This document shows positions 1 to 6,429 of a DNA stretch of 9,910 nucleotides, in pieces. How positions within the stretch are numbered: position 1 is the first letter of the stretch; the number at the start of each line of letters is the position of its first letter. The translations under genes and the position numbers were made by a program. The notes below the pieces were generated by a model. That model saw only the letters and a program-made list of their open reading frames with translations, did not search any database and was not told the origin of the DNA. Origin of the DNA: an uncultured Clostridia bacterium (GTDB taxonomy: Bacteria > Bacillota > Clostridia > Oscillospirales > Ruminococcaceae); NCBI GenBank assembly GCA_947175655.1, contig CAMWNQ010000056.1, positions 1 to 9,910 of the forward strand, written 5' to 3'.

Positions 1-4
1 ATAT

Positions 5-967
5 ATGACAGAGAAGATAATCACTGTTTCTGATTTGAATCAGCTTTCCGTTCTTTTCGGAAACTATGATGAGAATATAAGTAAAATTGAATCACAGTAT
101 AATGTCAGGATAATATCAAGAGGAGAGCAGATAAAAATTATTGGTGAAGACAGCAATAATGTTGAATCTGCTGAAAAATCAATAGATGCTCTTATTAAAA
201 TAACAAATTCTGGACAGCCTCTTACTGAACAGACAGTTCGATATGTGAATTCAATGGTTTCAGAAGGTGCTGAAAGTGAACTTGAAGAAATGAGTTCAGA
301 TGGAATATGCTTTACATCAAGCGGAAAGATAATTCGTGCAAGGACTGTCGGACAGAAAAAATATGCTGATGCGATAAAAAATAATACTATTGTACTTGGT
401 ATAGGTCCTGCCGGTACAGGTAAAACGTATCTTGCAGTCGCAATGGCTGTAAAGGAGTTCAGAAATCATAAAATCAAGAAAATAATTTTGACACGTCCGG
501 CAGTTGAAGCCGGTGAAAAACTGGGATTTCTTCCAGGAGACCTTCAGGATAAAGTTGACCCATATCTGAGACCTCTTTATGATGCTCTTTTTGATATGTT
601 CGGCTCTGATAATTTTCAGAAATATATGGAAAAAGGTATTATTGAAGTTGCTCCGCTTGCATATATGAGAGGAAGAACTCTTGATGAAGCTTTCATTATT
701 CTTGATGAAGCACAGAATACTACATCAGAACAAATAAAAATGTTTCTTACACGTCTTGGAACAGACAGTAAAATGGTTATAACCGGAGATATAACTCAGA
801 TTGATTTGCCTGATTCTAAAAAATCCGGTCTTATTGAGGCAGTAAAAGTCCTTAAAGGAATAGATGATATTAAAATTCATCATTTTACTGAAAAAGATGT
901 TGTAAGACACAGGCTTGTTCAGGATATTATAAGGGCATATGAAAAATATAATAATTTCAACAAATAA
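5..967 (+). CDS. phoH: PhoH-like ATPase (PhoH/YbeZ family)
   Basis: This 320-residue cytoplasmic P-loop ATPase belongs to the PhoH/YbeZ family. The N-terminal ~75 residues look like the small KH-like RNA-binding region typical of YbeZ-type proteins. The ATPase core follows: Walker A GPAGTGKT at residues 134-141 and Walker B IILDEAQN ending at 238 (D234, E235), then an ITGD motif. Family length is usually 310-350, so the protein looks complete. The ATG lies only four bases into the window, so its ribosome binding site and promoter cannot be seen. YbeZ is known to associate functionally with YbeY, encoded next, in rRNA maturation; its exact activity (ATPase or RNA helicase) is not settled. Identity is secure from motifs and neighbourhood; the function is family knowledge. 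Confidence 0.95.
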   Translation: MTEKIITVSDLNQLSVLFGNYDENISKIESQYNVRIISRGEQIKIIGEDSNNVESAEKSIDALIKITNSGQPLTEQTVRYVNSMVSEGAESELEEMSSDGICFTSSGKIIRARTVGQKKYADAIKNNTIVLGIGPAGTGKTYLAVAMAVKEFRNHKIKKIILTRPAVEAGEKLGFLPGDLQDKVDPYLRPLYDALFDMFGSDNFQKYMEKGIIEVAPLAYMRGRTLDEAFIILDEAQNTTSEQIKMFLTRLGTDSKMVITGDITQIDLPDSKKSGLIEAVKVLKGIDDIKIHHFTEKDVVRHRLVQDIIRAYEKYNNFNK

Positions 968-970
968 ATA

Positions 971-1095
971 ACAAGGATTCTCCCACCTCATTAGGTGGCG
1001 AGAGGAATTGTCAGGCAAAATTAAAGACAGTGACGAGCGGAATGAAATGGTATCCCACACTGACACAAGGCAATCCATAATGCCATTGAGGATTG
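971..1095 (+). other. Structured intergenic element between phoH and ybeY (candidate ncRNA, leader or IS remnant)
   Basis: This spacer differs from everything around it. By hand count it is about 46% GC over 975-1095, inside genes that look about one-third GC. It holds several complementary segments: a tight hairpin CCACCT (983-988) with AGGTGG (993-998), extended by CTC/GAG (980-982 with 1000-1002); TGTCAG (1009-1014) with CTGACA (1060-1065); and GGATT (975-979) with AATCC (1072-1076), which could close a multibranched domain. AATCC can instead pair with GGATTG at 1090-1095. ACAAGG is repeated directly at 971-976 and 1065-1070. No U-run follows the hairpins, so this is not a standard terminator. 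Possible identities are the 5' leader of ybeY, a processed small RNA, or a relic of a palindromic element such as an IS200/IS605 end. I recognise no known family. Confidence 0.4.
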
Positions 1096-1114
1096 AAACA
1101 ATAATAAGTAATTA

Positions 1115-1123
1115 AAGGAAGGA
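1115..1123 (+). promoter_or_regulatory. Ribosome binding site of ybeY
   Basis: AAGGAAGGA lies six bases before the ybeY ATG and resembles the anti-Shine-Dalgarno target. It lies outside the structured element, 20 bases after its last pairing segment, so folding of that element could still influence access to it. Confidence 0.75.
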
Positions 1124-1129
1124 TATAAA

Positions 1130-1630
1130 ATGCCAAAACTGAAAGTGTATGTAAAAAATAATCAGAATGATATAAAAATACCTGTAGGAATCAGACTTCT
1201 TATAAGAAGATGCTGTCAGGCGGTTCTTACTACAGAGGGATTCAAAGAAAATGCCGAAGTAAGTGTATCATTTGTAAGCAATAAAGAAATAAGAATTTTA
1301 AATAAAAATTACAGAAATAAGGATTGTTCTACCGATGTTCTTTCATTTCCTCTTATAGAGGGAGACAATATGGAAAAAAATCCGGAGACGGGATATGTTC
1401 TTCTTGGAGATGTTGTTATTTCACTTGAAACTGCTGTCAAGCAGGCATCAAATTATGGACATTCCCTTGAACGTGAAATAGGATTTCTTACTGTTCATTC
1501 AATGCTTCATCTTCTTGGATATGACCACGAAACATCATCGCTTGATGAACGAATTATGAGGGAAAAAGAAGAATCTGTACTTGAAAAGCTCGGAATTTCA
1601 AGAGATGCCACTTTCGTTACAGGAGAATAA
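1130..1630 (+). CDS. ybeY: Endoribonuclease YbeY (rRNA maturation factor)
   Basis: This is the single-strand-specific metal-dependent endoribonuclease of the UPF0054 family. In studied bacteria it takes part in maturation of the 16S rRNA 3' end and in ribosome quality control. The 166-residue length is normal. The family signature HxxxHxxGYDH is intact as H123, H127 and H133, the three histidines that hold the catalytic zinc. The upstream block NKEIRILNKNYRNKDCSTDV, then LSFP, is also characteristic. The ATG has a good ribosome binding site six bases upstream. The gene sits after the phoH-like gene and four bases before era, matching its role with Era in small-subunit assembly. The stop codon region of ybeY contains the era ribosome binding site, so the two are probably translationally coupled. 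Confidence 0.96.
   Translation: MPKLKVYVKNNQNDIKIPVGIRLLIRRCCQAVLTTEGFKENAEVSVSFVSNKEIRILNKNYRNKDCSTDVLSFPLIEGDNMEKNPETGYVLLGDVVISLETAVKQASNYGHSLEREIGFLTVHSMLHLLGYDHETSSLDERIMREKEESVLEKLGISRDATFVTGE
1621..1626 (+). promoter_or_regulatory. Ribosome binding site that fixes the era start
   Basis: AGGAGA lies eight bases before the ATG at 1635, inside the last codons of ybeY. It supports that ATG over the in-frame TTG at 1581, which would add 18 unrelated residues. Confidence 0.8.
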
Positions 1631-1634
1631 AAAC

Positions 1635-2528
1635 ATGACAAAAACTGCTTTTGTTACTATTGCCGGAAGAACTAATGCCGGAAAATCTTCTTTACTTAAT
1701 TCAATAATCGGAGAAAAAATTGCCTCTGTAAGTGATAAGCCACAGACAACAAGAACACGTATTACAGGAATAAAAAATATAGGTGAAACACAGCTTGTAT
1801 TTTTTGATACTCCCGGACTTCATAAGCCAAAAAACAAATTAAGTGAACATATGCTTAATACTGTCAGGGAATCTGTAAGTGATATAGATGCGATAGTTTT
1901 TGTTATGGATTCTACTAAAAAAATAAATTCTCAGGAAACAGAGCTTTTGAAATCTTTTAATAAATCTGAAATTCCTGTTATACTGGTTTTGAATAAAATA
2001 GATTTAATTTCTGATAAAAGCGAAATTATGACTATTATTGCAGATTTGTCATCAGAAATAAGTTTTGAAGCTGTTGTACCTGTAAGTGTTAAGGAAAATA
2101 ATGGCGTTGATATTGTTGAAGAAGAAATTATAAAGCTTGCGTCTGAATCACCTCATTTTTTCCCTGATGATATGATTACTGACCAGCCTGAAAAAGTTCT
2201 TGCTGGTGAGATGATACGTGAAAAACTTCTTAAAATTCTCAAGGACGAAGTCCCTCACGGAATTGCTGTCGGAGTTGAAACAATGAGCGAGCGTGAAGAT
2301 AAAGATATTCTTGATATATCAGCTGTTATTTACTGTGAAAAAGAATCACATAAAGGAATAGTTATCGGAAAAAATGGCTCTATGCTTAAAAGAGCATCAT
2401 CTATGGCAAGATATGAACTTGAAAAATTCTTTCAGATACAGGTTAATTTAAAATGCTGGGTCAAGGTTAAAGAGGACTGGCGTAACCGTGAAAATCTTAT
2501 AAGAACTTTCGGACTTTCAGAGCAATAA
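1635..2528 (+). CDS. era: GTPase Era
   Basis: Era is a GTPase that binds the 3' end of 16S rRNA and acts as a checkpoint in 30S subunit assembly. From the ATG at 1635 the protein has 297 residues, the usual size. G1 is GRTNAGKSS at residues 11-19, which fits GxxxxGKS although many homologues read GRPNVGKS. G3 is DTPG at 58-61, G4 is NKID at 120-123, and a G5-like VSVKE follows. The C-terminal KH RNA-binding domain is visible with its GKNG loop at 245-248. It sits between ybeY and yqzL/recO as in many Firmicutes, but the dgkA and cdd genes that separate ybeY from era in Bacillus subtilis are absent. The assignment is secure. Confidence 0.97.
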   Translation: MTKTAFVTIAGRTNAGKSSLLNSIIGEKIASVSDKPQTTRTRITGIKNIGETQLVFFDTPGLHKPKNKLSEHMLNTVRESVSDIDAIVFVMDSTKKINSQETELLKSFNKSEIPVILVLNKIDLISDKSEIMTIIADLSSEISFEAVVPVSVKENNGVDIVEEEIIKLASESPHFFPDDMITDQPEKVLAGEMIREKLLKILKDEVPHGIAVGVETMSEREDKDILDISAVIYCEKESHKGIVIGKNGSMLKRASSMARYELEKFFQIQVNLKCWVKVKEDWRNRENLIRTFGLSEQ

Positions 2529-2564
2529 TTTCCACTTATAAAGTGACGTTCTTCGGATAATATA

Positions 2565-2588
2565 TTATTAATTATTTATGATTAATAA
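2565..2588 (+). repeat. AT-only inverted repeat in the era/yqzL gap
   Basis: TTATTAAT (2565-2572) and ATTAATAA (2581-2588) are perfect inverse complements around an eight-base loop, in the 76-base gap between era and the small yqzL-type ORF. A second short palindrome, CACTT/AAGTG with a three-base loop, lies at 2533-2545. Being all A/T, the larger repeat may be chance. It could also mark a weak promoter or operator for the downstream genes; I see no convincing -35/-10 pair. Confidence 0.3.
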
Positions 2589-2590
2589 AC

Positions 2591-2595
2591 GGGAG
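2591..2595 (+). promoter_or_regulatory. Ribosome binding site of the yqzL-type ORF
   Basis: GGGAG lies nine bases before the ATG at 2605. It is the only good Shine-Dalgarno sequence between era and recO, and it favours the small ORF rather than recO. This is the main translation-level evidence that the small ORF is real. Confidence 0.65.
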
Positions 2596-2604
2596 CGTGT
2601 TTTT

Positions 2605-2748
2605 ATGAATTTAGATATTGATAAGTGGAATATATTTGAAAAAACGGGAAAAATATCAGATTATCTTGAATACAGGCGAAAGGTTACAAAAACTACAGAT
2701 GAGAATAATAAATGGGATTGTAATAAGACAGAGAGATGTGGGCGATAA
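2605..2748 (+). CDS. yqzL: YqzL-family small protein
   Basis: This 47-residue ORF begins at ATG 2605 with a good GGGAG site. Its N-terminal half contains WNIFEKTGKISDYLEYR (residues 8-24). That matches from memory the pattern of YqzL-like proteins (aromatic, then FxxTGxxxxYL), a tiny family of unknown function found between era and recO in Bacillus and relatives. The position here is exactly that. The final 50 bases (2699-2748) overlap the start of recO in a different frame, so the C-terminal ~16 residues (K/T/N/C-rich, ending ERCGR) are constrained by recO and are probably not family-conserved. No signal peptide or membrane segment is visible. It is short enough to be missed by length-filtered gene callers. 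Family assignment is by motif and synteny; no function is claimed. Confidence 0.72.
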   Translation: MNLDIDKWNIFEKTGKISDYLEYRRKVTKTTDENNKWDCNKTERCGR

Positions 2749-3448
2749 TGATAAATATGCCGATATCCTTACGCCAGAAGGAGTAATTGAAGTTTTAATA
2801 AAAGGCGTAAAAAAAATTAACAGCAAAACTGGAAGTTCTTCACAGCTTTTTGCATATTCAAAGTTCTGCATAAATGAAAAAGGAGAAAGAAATATCCTTA
2901 ACAGTGCAGAACCGATACATATTTTTTATGACCTCAGAAACAGTTTGAAAAAAATTGCTCTTGCTTCTTATTTTGCCGATATTATAAAATATTGTGTTAC
3001 TGATGAAAGACGCAATTCTGAAGTGATGCGTCTTTTTCTTAATACCCTCCATTTTCTTGAAAAAGACCTGAGGACATATGATTTTTTGAAATCACTGTTT
3101 GAACTGCGTTTTATATCTGAAATAGGAATGATGCCATATATAATTGCTTGTGCAGGATGTGGAAGCTTTGAACCGGATAAAGTTTATTTTAGTATAAAAA
3201 ACAGTAATTTTTATTGCAGTGATTGTTTTATGCATTCTCAGAATGATTATATTATAGAGGGAAGTTTATCTTTTTTAAGGGCAGTACGTCATATAGTGCT
3301 GTCTGATTTTGAACGTTTGTTTAATTTCAGGGTTTCGGATAATGTTCAGAAAACACTCTCTTATTTTTCGGAAAAATATATTATCCATCACCTTGAACAT
3401 AAATTTAATACACTTGACTTTTACAAATCAATAGAGGATATGGAATAG
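2699..3448 (+). CDS. recO: DNA repair protein RecO
   Basis: RecO works with RecR and RecF to load RecA on SSB-coated single-stranded DNA during recombinational repair. From ATG 2699 the protein has 249 residues, normal for the family. The N-terminal OB fold starts with INGIVIRQRDVGDNDKYADI and continues LTPEGVIEVLIKGVKK, which is typical. A four-cysteine zinc site is present as C151-x2-C154 and C173-x2-C176, followed by a helical C-terminus. The frame stays open upstream to a TTG at 2618, but the family N-terminus begins at the ATG chosen here. No strong ribosome binding site precedes it: AAAGG lies about 16 bases upstream. The start lies inside the yqzL ORF, so translation may be coupled to it. 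mutS2 begins one base after the stop. Confidence 0.93.
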   Translation: MRIINGIVIRQRDVGDNDKYADILTPEGVIEVLIKGVKKINSKTGSSSQLFAYSKFCINEKGERNILNSAEPIHIFYDLRNSLKKIALASYFADIIKYCVTDERRNSEVMRLFLNTLHFLEKDLRTYDFLKSLFELRFISEIGMMPYIIACAGCGSFEPDKVYFSIKNSNFYCSDCFMHSQNDYIIEGSLSFLRAVRHIVLSDFERLFNFRVSDNVQKTLSYFSEKYIIHHLEHKFNTLDFYKSIEDME

Positions 3449-3449
3449 T

Positions 3450-5843
3450 ATGAATAAATATTTAAAAACTCTTGAACTTGATAAAATACTTAAAATGCTT
3501 TCGGAACAGTGTTCTAATTCTGCAACAAAGGAAATGGCTTTAAATATAAGACCCGACAATGATATTGAAAGAGTAAAATATGAAGCACTTAAAACTTTTC
3601 AGGCTCTGAATCTTTCAATACAGTTTGGTACACCACCATTCAGTGATTTTAAAGATGCTGTTTCTCCGGCAAAGCGAGCAAAATCCGGAGCAATAATATC
3701 TCTTCGTGACCTTCTTGATATTGAAGGTCTTTTAAAGCAGATTAAGAGTCTCAATGATTGGTATAAGCACTGTGAAAATATAGAGACTGAGTTAAGCTAT
3801 CTTTTTTCAAGACTTCAGCCTAATGATTATCTTCTTGAAAAGCTTGAACGCTCTATATTATCAGATACAGAAATAGCTGATTCTGCAAGTGCTGAACTTT
3901 CAGCAATAAGAAGAAAAATAAATCGTGCCGGACTGCATCTTAGAGATACTCTTGATAAAATGATGAAAAATCAGAATATACAGAAATGTCTTCAGGATAA
4001 TATTGTAACTATCCGTGACGGCAGATATGTACTTCCCGTAAAATCTGAACACAGAGGACAGATAAGCGGACTTATTCATGATACATCTTCAAGCGGTCAG
4101 ACTATATTTATAGAGCCAATTTCAATTGTTGAGGCTAATAATGATATAAGGATACTTGAGGGAAAAGAACAGGAAGAAATAGAAAGAATCATTACTGAAC
4201 TCTGTGCTGAATGCGGACAGTATGCGGATATTCTTGAAGAAAACTATAAAATTTGTGCAGAACTCAATCTTTATTTTGCTAAAGCAAACCTTGGTGCAAA
4301 GATGAATGCGGTTATGCCAGAAATTACTGATAATGGCATAATAAAACTTAAAAAGGCACGTCATCCGCTTATAGCAAAAAATAAAGCAGTTCCGATAGAT
4401 ATAATATTGGGTGAAAAGTATCAGTCATTAATGATAACAGGGCCTAATACAGGAGGCAAAACAGTTGCACTTAAAACAGCCGGGCTTCTTTCTGCAATGA
4501 TTATGTGTGGACTTCTTATTCCGGTATCTGACGGAAGCAGTATTTCTGTATTTAAAAAGATTCTTGTTGATATCGGCGACAGTCAAAGCATTGAACAGAA
4601 TCTTTCAACGTTTTCATCTCACACTAATAAAGTAATAGAAATTCTTGATATTGCGGATTCTTCATCTCTTGTACTGCTTGATGAACTTGGTTCAGGTACA
4701 GACCCTGTGGAAGGTGCATCTCTTGCAGTAGCAATAATAGAAAAACTGATGTCAAAAGGTGCTAAGATAATAGTTACTACTCATTATCAGGAATTGAAAC
4801 TTTTTGCAATTGAAAATCCGGATTCTGAAAATGCGTCCTGTGAATTTGATTTGCAGACTTTAAAGCCTACTTACAGACTTATAGTAGGTTCACCCGGAAA
4901 GTCAAATGCTTTTGCAATATCCGAAAGTCTTGGAATGTCCAAATCAATAATAGAGCGTGCCAGAGTTCTTGTGAGTGAAGAAAGCAGTAGGCTTGAAAAA
5001 GTAATAGAAAATCTTGAAAAAACAAGGCTGGAACTTGAAAAAGAACGTGATGAGGCAAGAATGCTTAAAGAAGAAGCAAGACAGAATGCTGAAAAAGTCA
5101 GAAAAGAACTTGAAGATATTGAATCATCAAAATCCGAAGAACTGGAAAAAGCACGTGTACAGGCTATGAGTATAATTGAATCAACAAAGGCTGAATCAAA
5201 TGAACTTATAGATGAACTTGAAAAACTTCGAAAAGAAAAAGATAAGCAGTATTTCAGTGAAAATGTTTCAGCAATGAAGACAAGGAGTCGTCAAAGTTTC
5301 AATAAAATGTATGATACTGCAAATCCTGTAAACAGACATAATACAGATGATAACTATGTACTCCCGAGAAAATTAAAGAGAGGAGATACAGTATATATTG
5401 CTGATTTGGACAGAAACGGTATTATTTCCGGCGAGCCTGACGGGGGAGATTCTGTATATGTTCAGATAGGCGTTATGCGTACTAAGATGAGCATATCAAA
5501 ACTCAGACTTATTGAACCTAAAAAAGTCAGCAATACAAATAATAATAAAAATAAATCAGCACGAAAAGTCTCCAAAGTGAGCGGTAAATTTGAACGTCGT
5601 GGCACTATGGAACTTGATATAAGAGGTTGTGCCTGTGATGAGGGTGTATATCAGGCTGATGCTTTTATTGACCGTGCAGTGCTTTCAAATATTGAAACTG
5701 TCACTATAATTCACGGAAAGGGTACAGGTCTTTTGAGAGATGCCATACGCCGACATTTAAAAAATCATAAATCTGTAAGAACTTTCAGAAGTGGAGTATA
5801 TGGCGAGGGCGAAGATGGTGTAACAATTGTTACATTGAAATAA
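3450..5843 (+). CDS. mutS2: MutS2 family ATPase with Smr domain
   Basis: MutS2 (MutSB) is a MutS-like ABC ATPase not involved in mismatch repair. Reported roles are suppression of recombination and, in Bacillus subtilis, rescue of collided ribosomes. The 797-residue protein is full length. The order is a MutS-type core and clamp helices (about 1-310), an ATPase with Walker A GPNTGGKT at 331-338 and Walker B LVLLDELGSGTDP around 407-419 (D411, E412), and a long charged coiled coil of about 490-610. A KOW-like stretch of about 645-690 and an N/K-rich linker from S694 follow. The C-terminal Smr domain carries LDIRG (722-726) and HGKGTG (755-760). The ribosome binding site AGAGGA lies in the last recO codons. 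It is the last gene of the operon, ended by the hairpin at 5861. Confidence 0.97.
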   Translation: MNKYLKTLELDKILKMLSEQCSNSATKEMALNIRPDNDIERVKYEALKTFQALNLSIQFGTPPFSDFKDAVSPAKRAKSGAIISLRDLLDIEGLLKQIKSLNDWYKHCENIETELSYLFSRLQPNDYLLEKLERSILSDTEIADSASAELSAIRRKINRAGLHLRDTLDKMMKNQNIQKCLQDNIVTIRDGRYVLPVKSEHRGQISGLIHDTSSSGQTIFIEPISIVEANNDIRILEGKEQEEIERIITELCAECGQYADILEENYKICAELNLYFAKANLGAKMNAVMPEITDNGIIKLKKARHPLIAKNKAVPIDIILGEKYQSLMITGPNTGGKTVALKTAGLLSAMIMCGLLIPVSDGSSISVFKKILVDIGDSQSIEQNLSTFSSHTNKVIEILDIADSSSLVLLDELGSGTDPVEGASLAVAIIEKLMSKGAKIIVTTHYQELKLFAIENPDSENASCEFDLQTLKPTYRLIVGSPGKSNAFAISESLGMSKSIIERARVLVSEESSRLEKVIENLEKTRLELEKERDEARMLKEEARQNAEKVRKELEDIESSKSEELEKARVQAMSIIESTKAESNELIDELEKLRKEKDKQYFSENVSAMKTRSRQSFNKMYDTANPVNRHNTDDNYVLPRKLKRGDTVYIADLDRNGIISGEPDGGDSVYVQIGVMRTKMSISKLRLIEPKKVSNTNNNKNKSARKVSKVSGKFERRGTMELDIRGCACDEGVYQADAFIDRAVLSNIETVTIIHGKGTGLLRDAIRRHLKNHKSVRTFRSGVYGEGEDGVTIVTLK

Positions 5844-5860
5844 ATCTGAATAAATTAAAA

Positions 5861-5897
5861 TGCCGGATATTAAATAAAAATATCCGGCAAGTTTTTT
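5861..5897 (+). terminator. Rho-independent terminator after mutS2
   Basis: TGCCGGATAT (5861-5870) and ATATCCGGCA (5880-5889) form a perfect ten-base-pair stem with a nine-base loop. It is followed on the + strand by G and six T. On the - strand a shorter T-rich stretch follows the same stem, eleven bases beyond the nrdG stop, so it probably works in both directions between the convergent mutS2 and nrdDG units. Confidence 0.9.
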
Positions 5898-5907
5898 ATA
5901 TTATATA

Positions 5908-6408
5908 TTATAGATTTATTTCAACAGCATAACCTGCATCAAGACTTTTTTTGCAGTCCAAACAACGTTGATTACTGCTTCCTCTGAATTTTATTTTCCA
6001 ATCTTTTAATTCTTCAATAAACTTTCCATCAATAAGAATATCAGTAACTTCAAGAAGTTTTCCAAAACCGTTTTTGCTTCTGTTTTCATAGAGATATTCA
6101 AAATCATAGCCTGTATATGTTATAATATTCATACCAAGTTTTTTTATTTCAGATGCAAGCTTAGAAAGTTCTTCAGCCTGACAGAAAGGTTCTCCTCCGC
6201 TGAAAGTTACACCGTCGAGCAGAGGATTGCTTTTAACTTTGGAAATAATTTCTTCAGATTCAATATATCTGCCACCGTCAAAATCGTGAGTCTGTGGATT
6301 ATGACAGCCTTTACATCTGTGAGGACAGCCCTGCACAAATACTGTAAATCTGAATCCGGGACCGTCAACGATAGAATCATTGACAGTTCCGGCAATTTTT
6401 AAACTCAT
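5908..6408 (-). CDS. nrdG: Anaerobic ribonucleoside-triphosphate reductase activating protein (radical SAM)
   Basis: NrdG uses a [4Fe-4S] cluster and S-adenosylmethionine to generate the glycyl radical on NrdD. From the ATG at 6408 it has 166 residues. The radical-SAM cluster motif CPHRCKGC supplies C28, C32 and C35 (CxxxCxxC), and the SAM-binding GGE is at 71-73 within TFSGGEPF. The ending IKFRGSSNQR is typical. An upstream in-frame GTG at 6417 is rejected because it overlaps the ribosome binding site AGGTGA (6414-6419), which is ideally placed for the ATG. The C-terminus carries an additional CLDC (C149, C152), where homologues known to me usually lack a cysteine pair. It lies 21 bases after nrdD on the same strand, almost certainly in one transcript. 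Confidence 0.96.
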   Translation of the reverse strand: MSLKIAGTVNDSIVDGPGFRFTVFVQGCPHRCKGCHNPQTHDFDGGRYIESEEIISKVKSNPLLDGVTFSGGEPFCQAEELSKLASEIKKLGMNIITYTGYDFEYLYENRSKNGFGKLLEVTDILIDGKFIEELKDWKIKFRGSSNQRCLDCKKSLDAGYAVEINL

Positions 6409-6413
6409 AAAAT

Positions 6414-6419
6414 TCACCT
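6414..6419 (-). promoter_or_regulatory. Ribosome binding site that fixes the nrdG start
   Basis: Read on the - strand, AGGTGA stands five bases before the ATG at 6408. The alternative GTG start lies within this motif, so the ATG is the better start. Confidence 0.75.
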
Positions 6420-6429
6420 GTTATAATTA

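Noticed and set aside
725..1078. 117-codon open frame on the - strand across the phoH end and the spacer
   Set aside because: Mostly antisense to phoH, with no plausible ribosome binding site or family signature.
1087..1099. GAGGATTGAAAC, which resembles the 3' end of many CRISPR repeats
   Set aside because: There is a single copy with no spacers or repeated units nearby, so it is not an array.
975..1112. Stop-free + strand frame of 45 codons through the phoH/ybeY spacer, ending at TAA 1110-1112
   Set aside because: No start codon with a ribosome binding site stands at its beginning, no family is recognisable, and the base pairing suggests RNA or palindromic DNA. It could still be a remnant of a mobile-element gene.
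1581..1634. In-frame TTG extension of era
   Set aside because: The extra 18 residues overlap ybeY and match nothing in Era; the ATG at 1635 has the ribosome binding site.
2618..2698. In-frame TTG extension of recO
   Set aside because: The family N-terminus begins at ATG 2699, and this stretch is better explained by the yqzL-type ORF in another frame.
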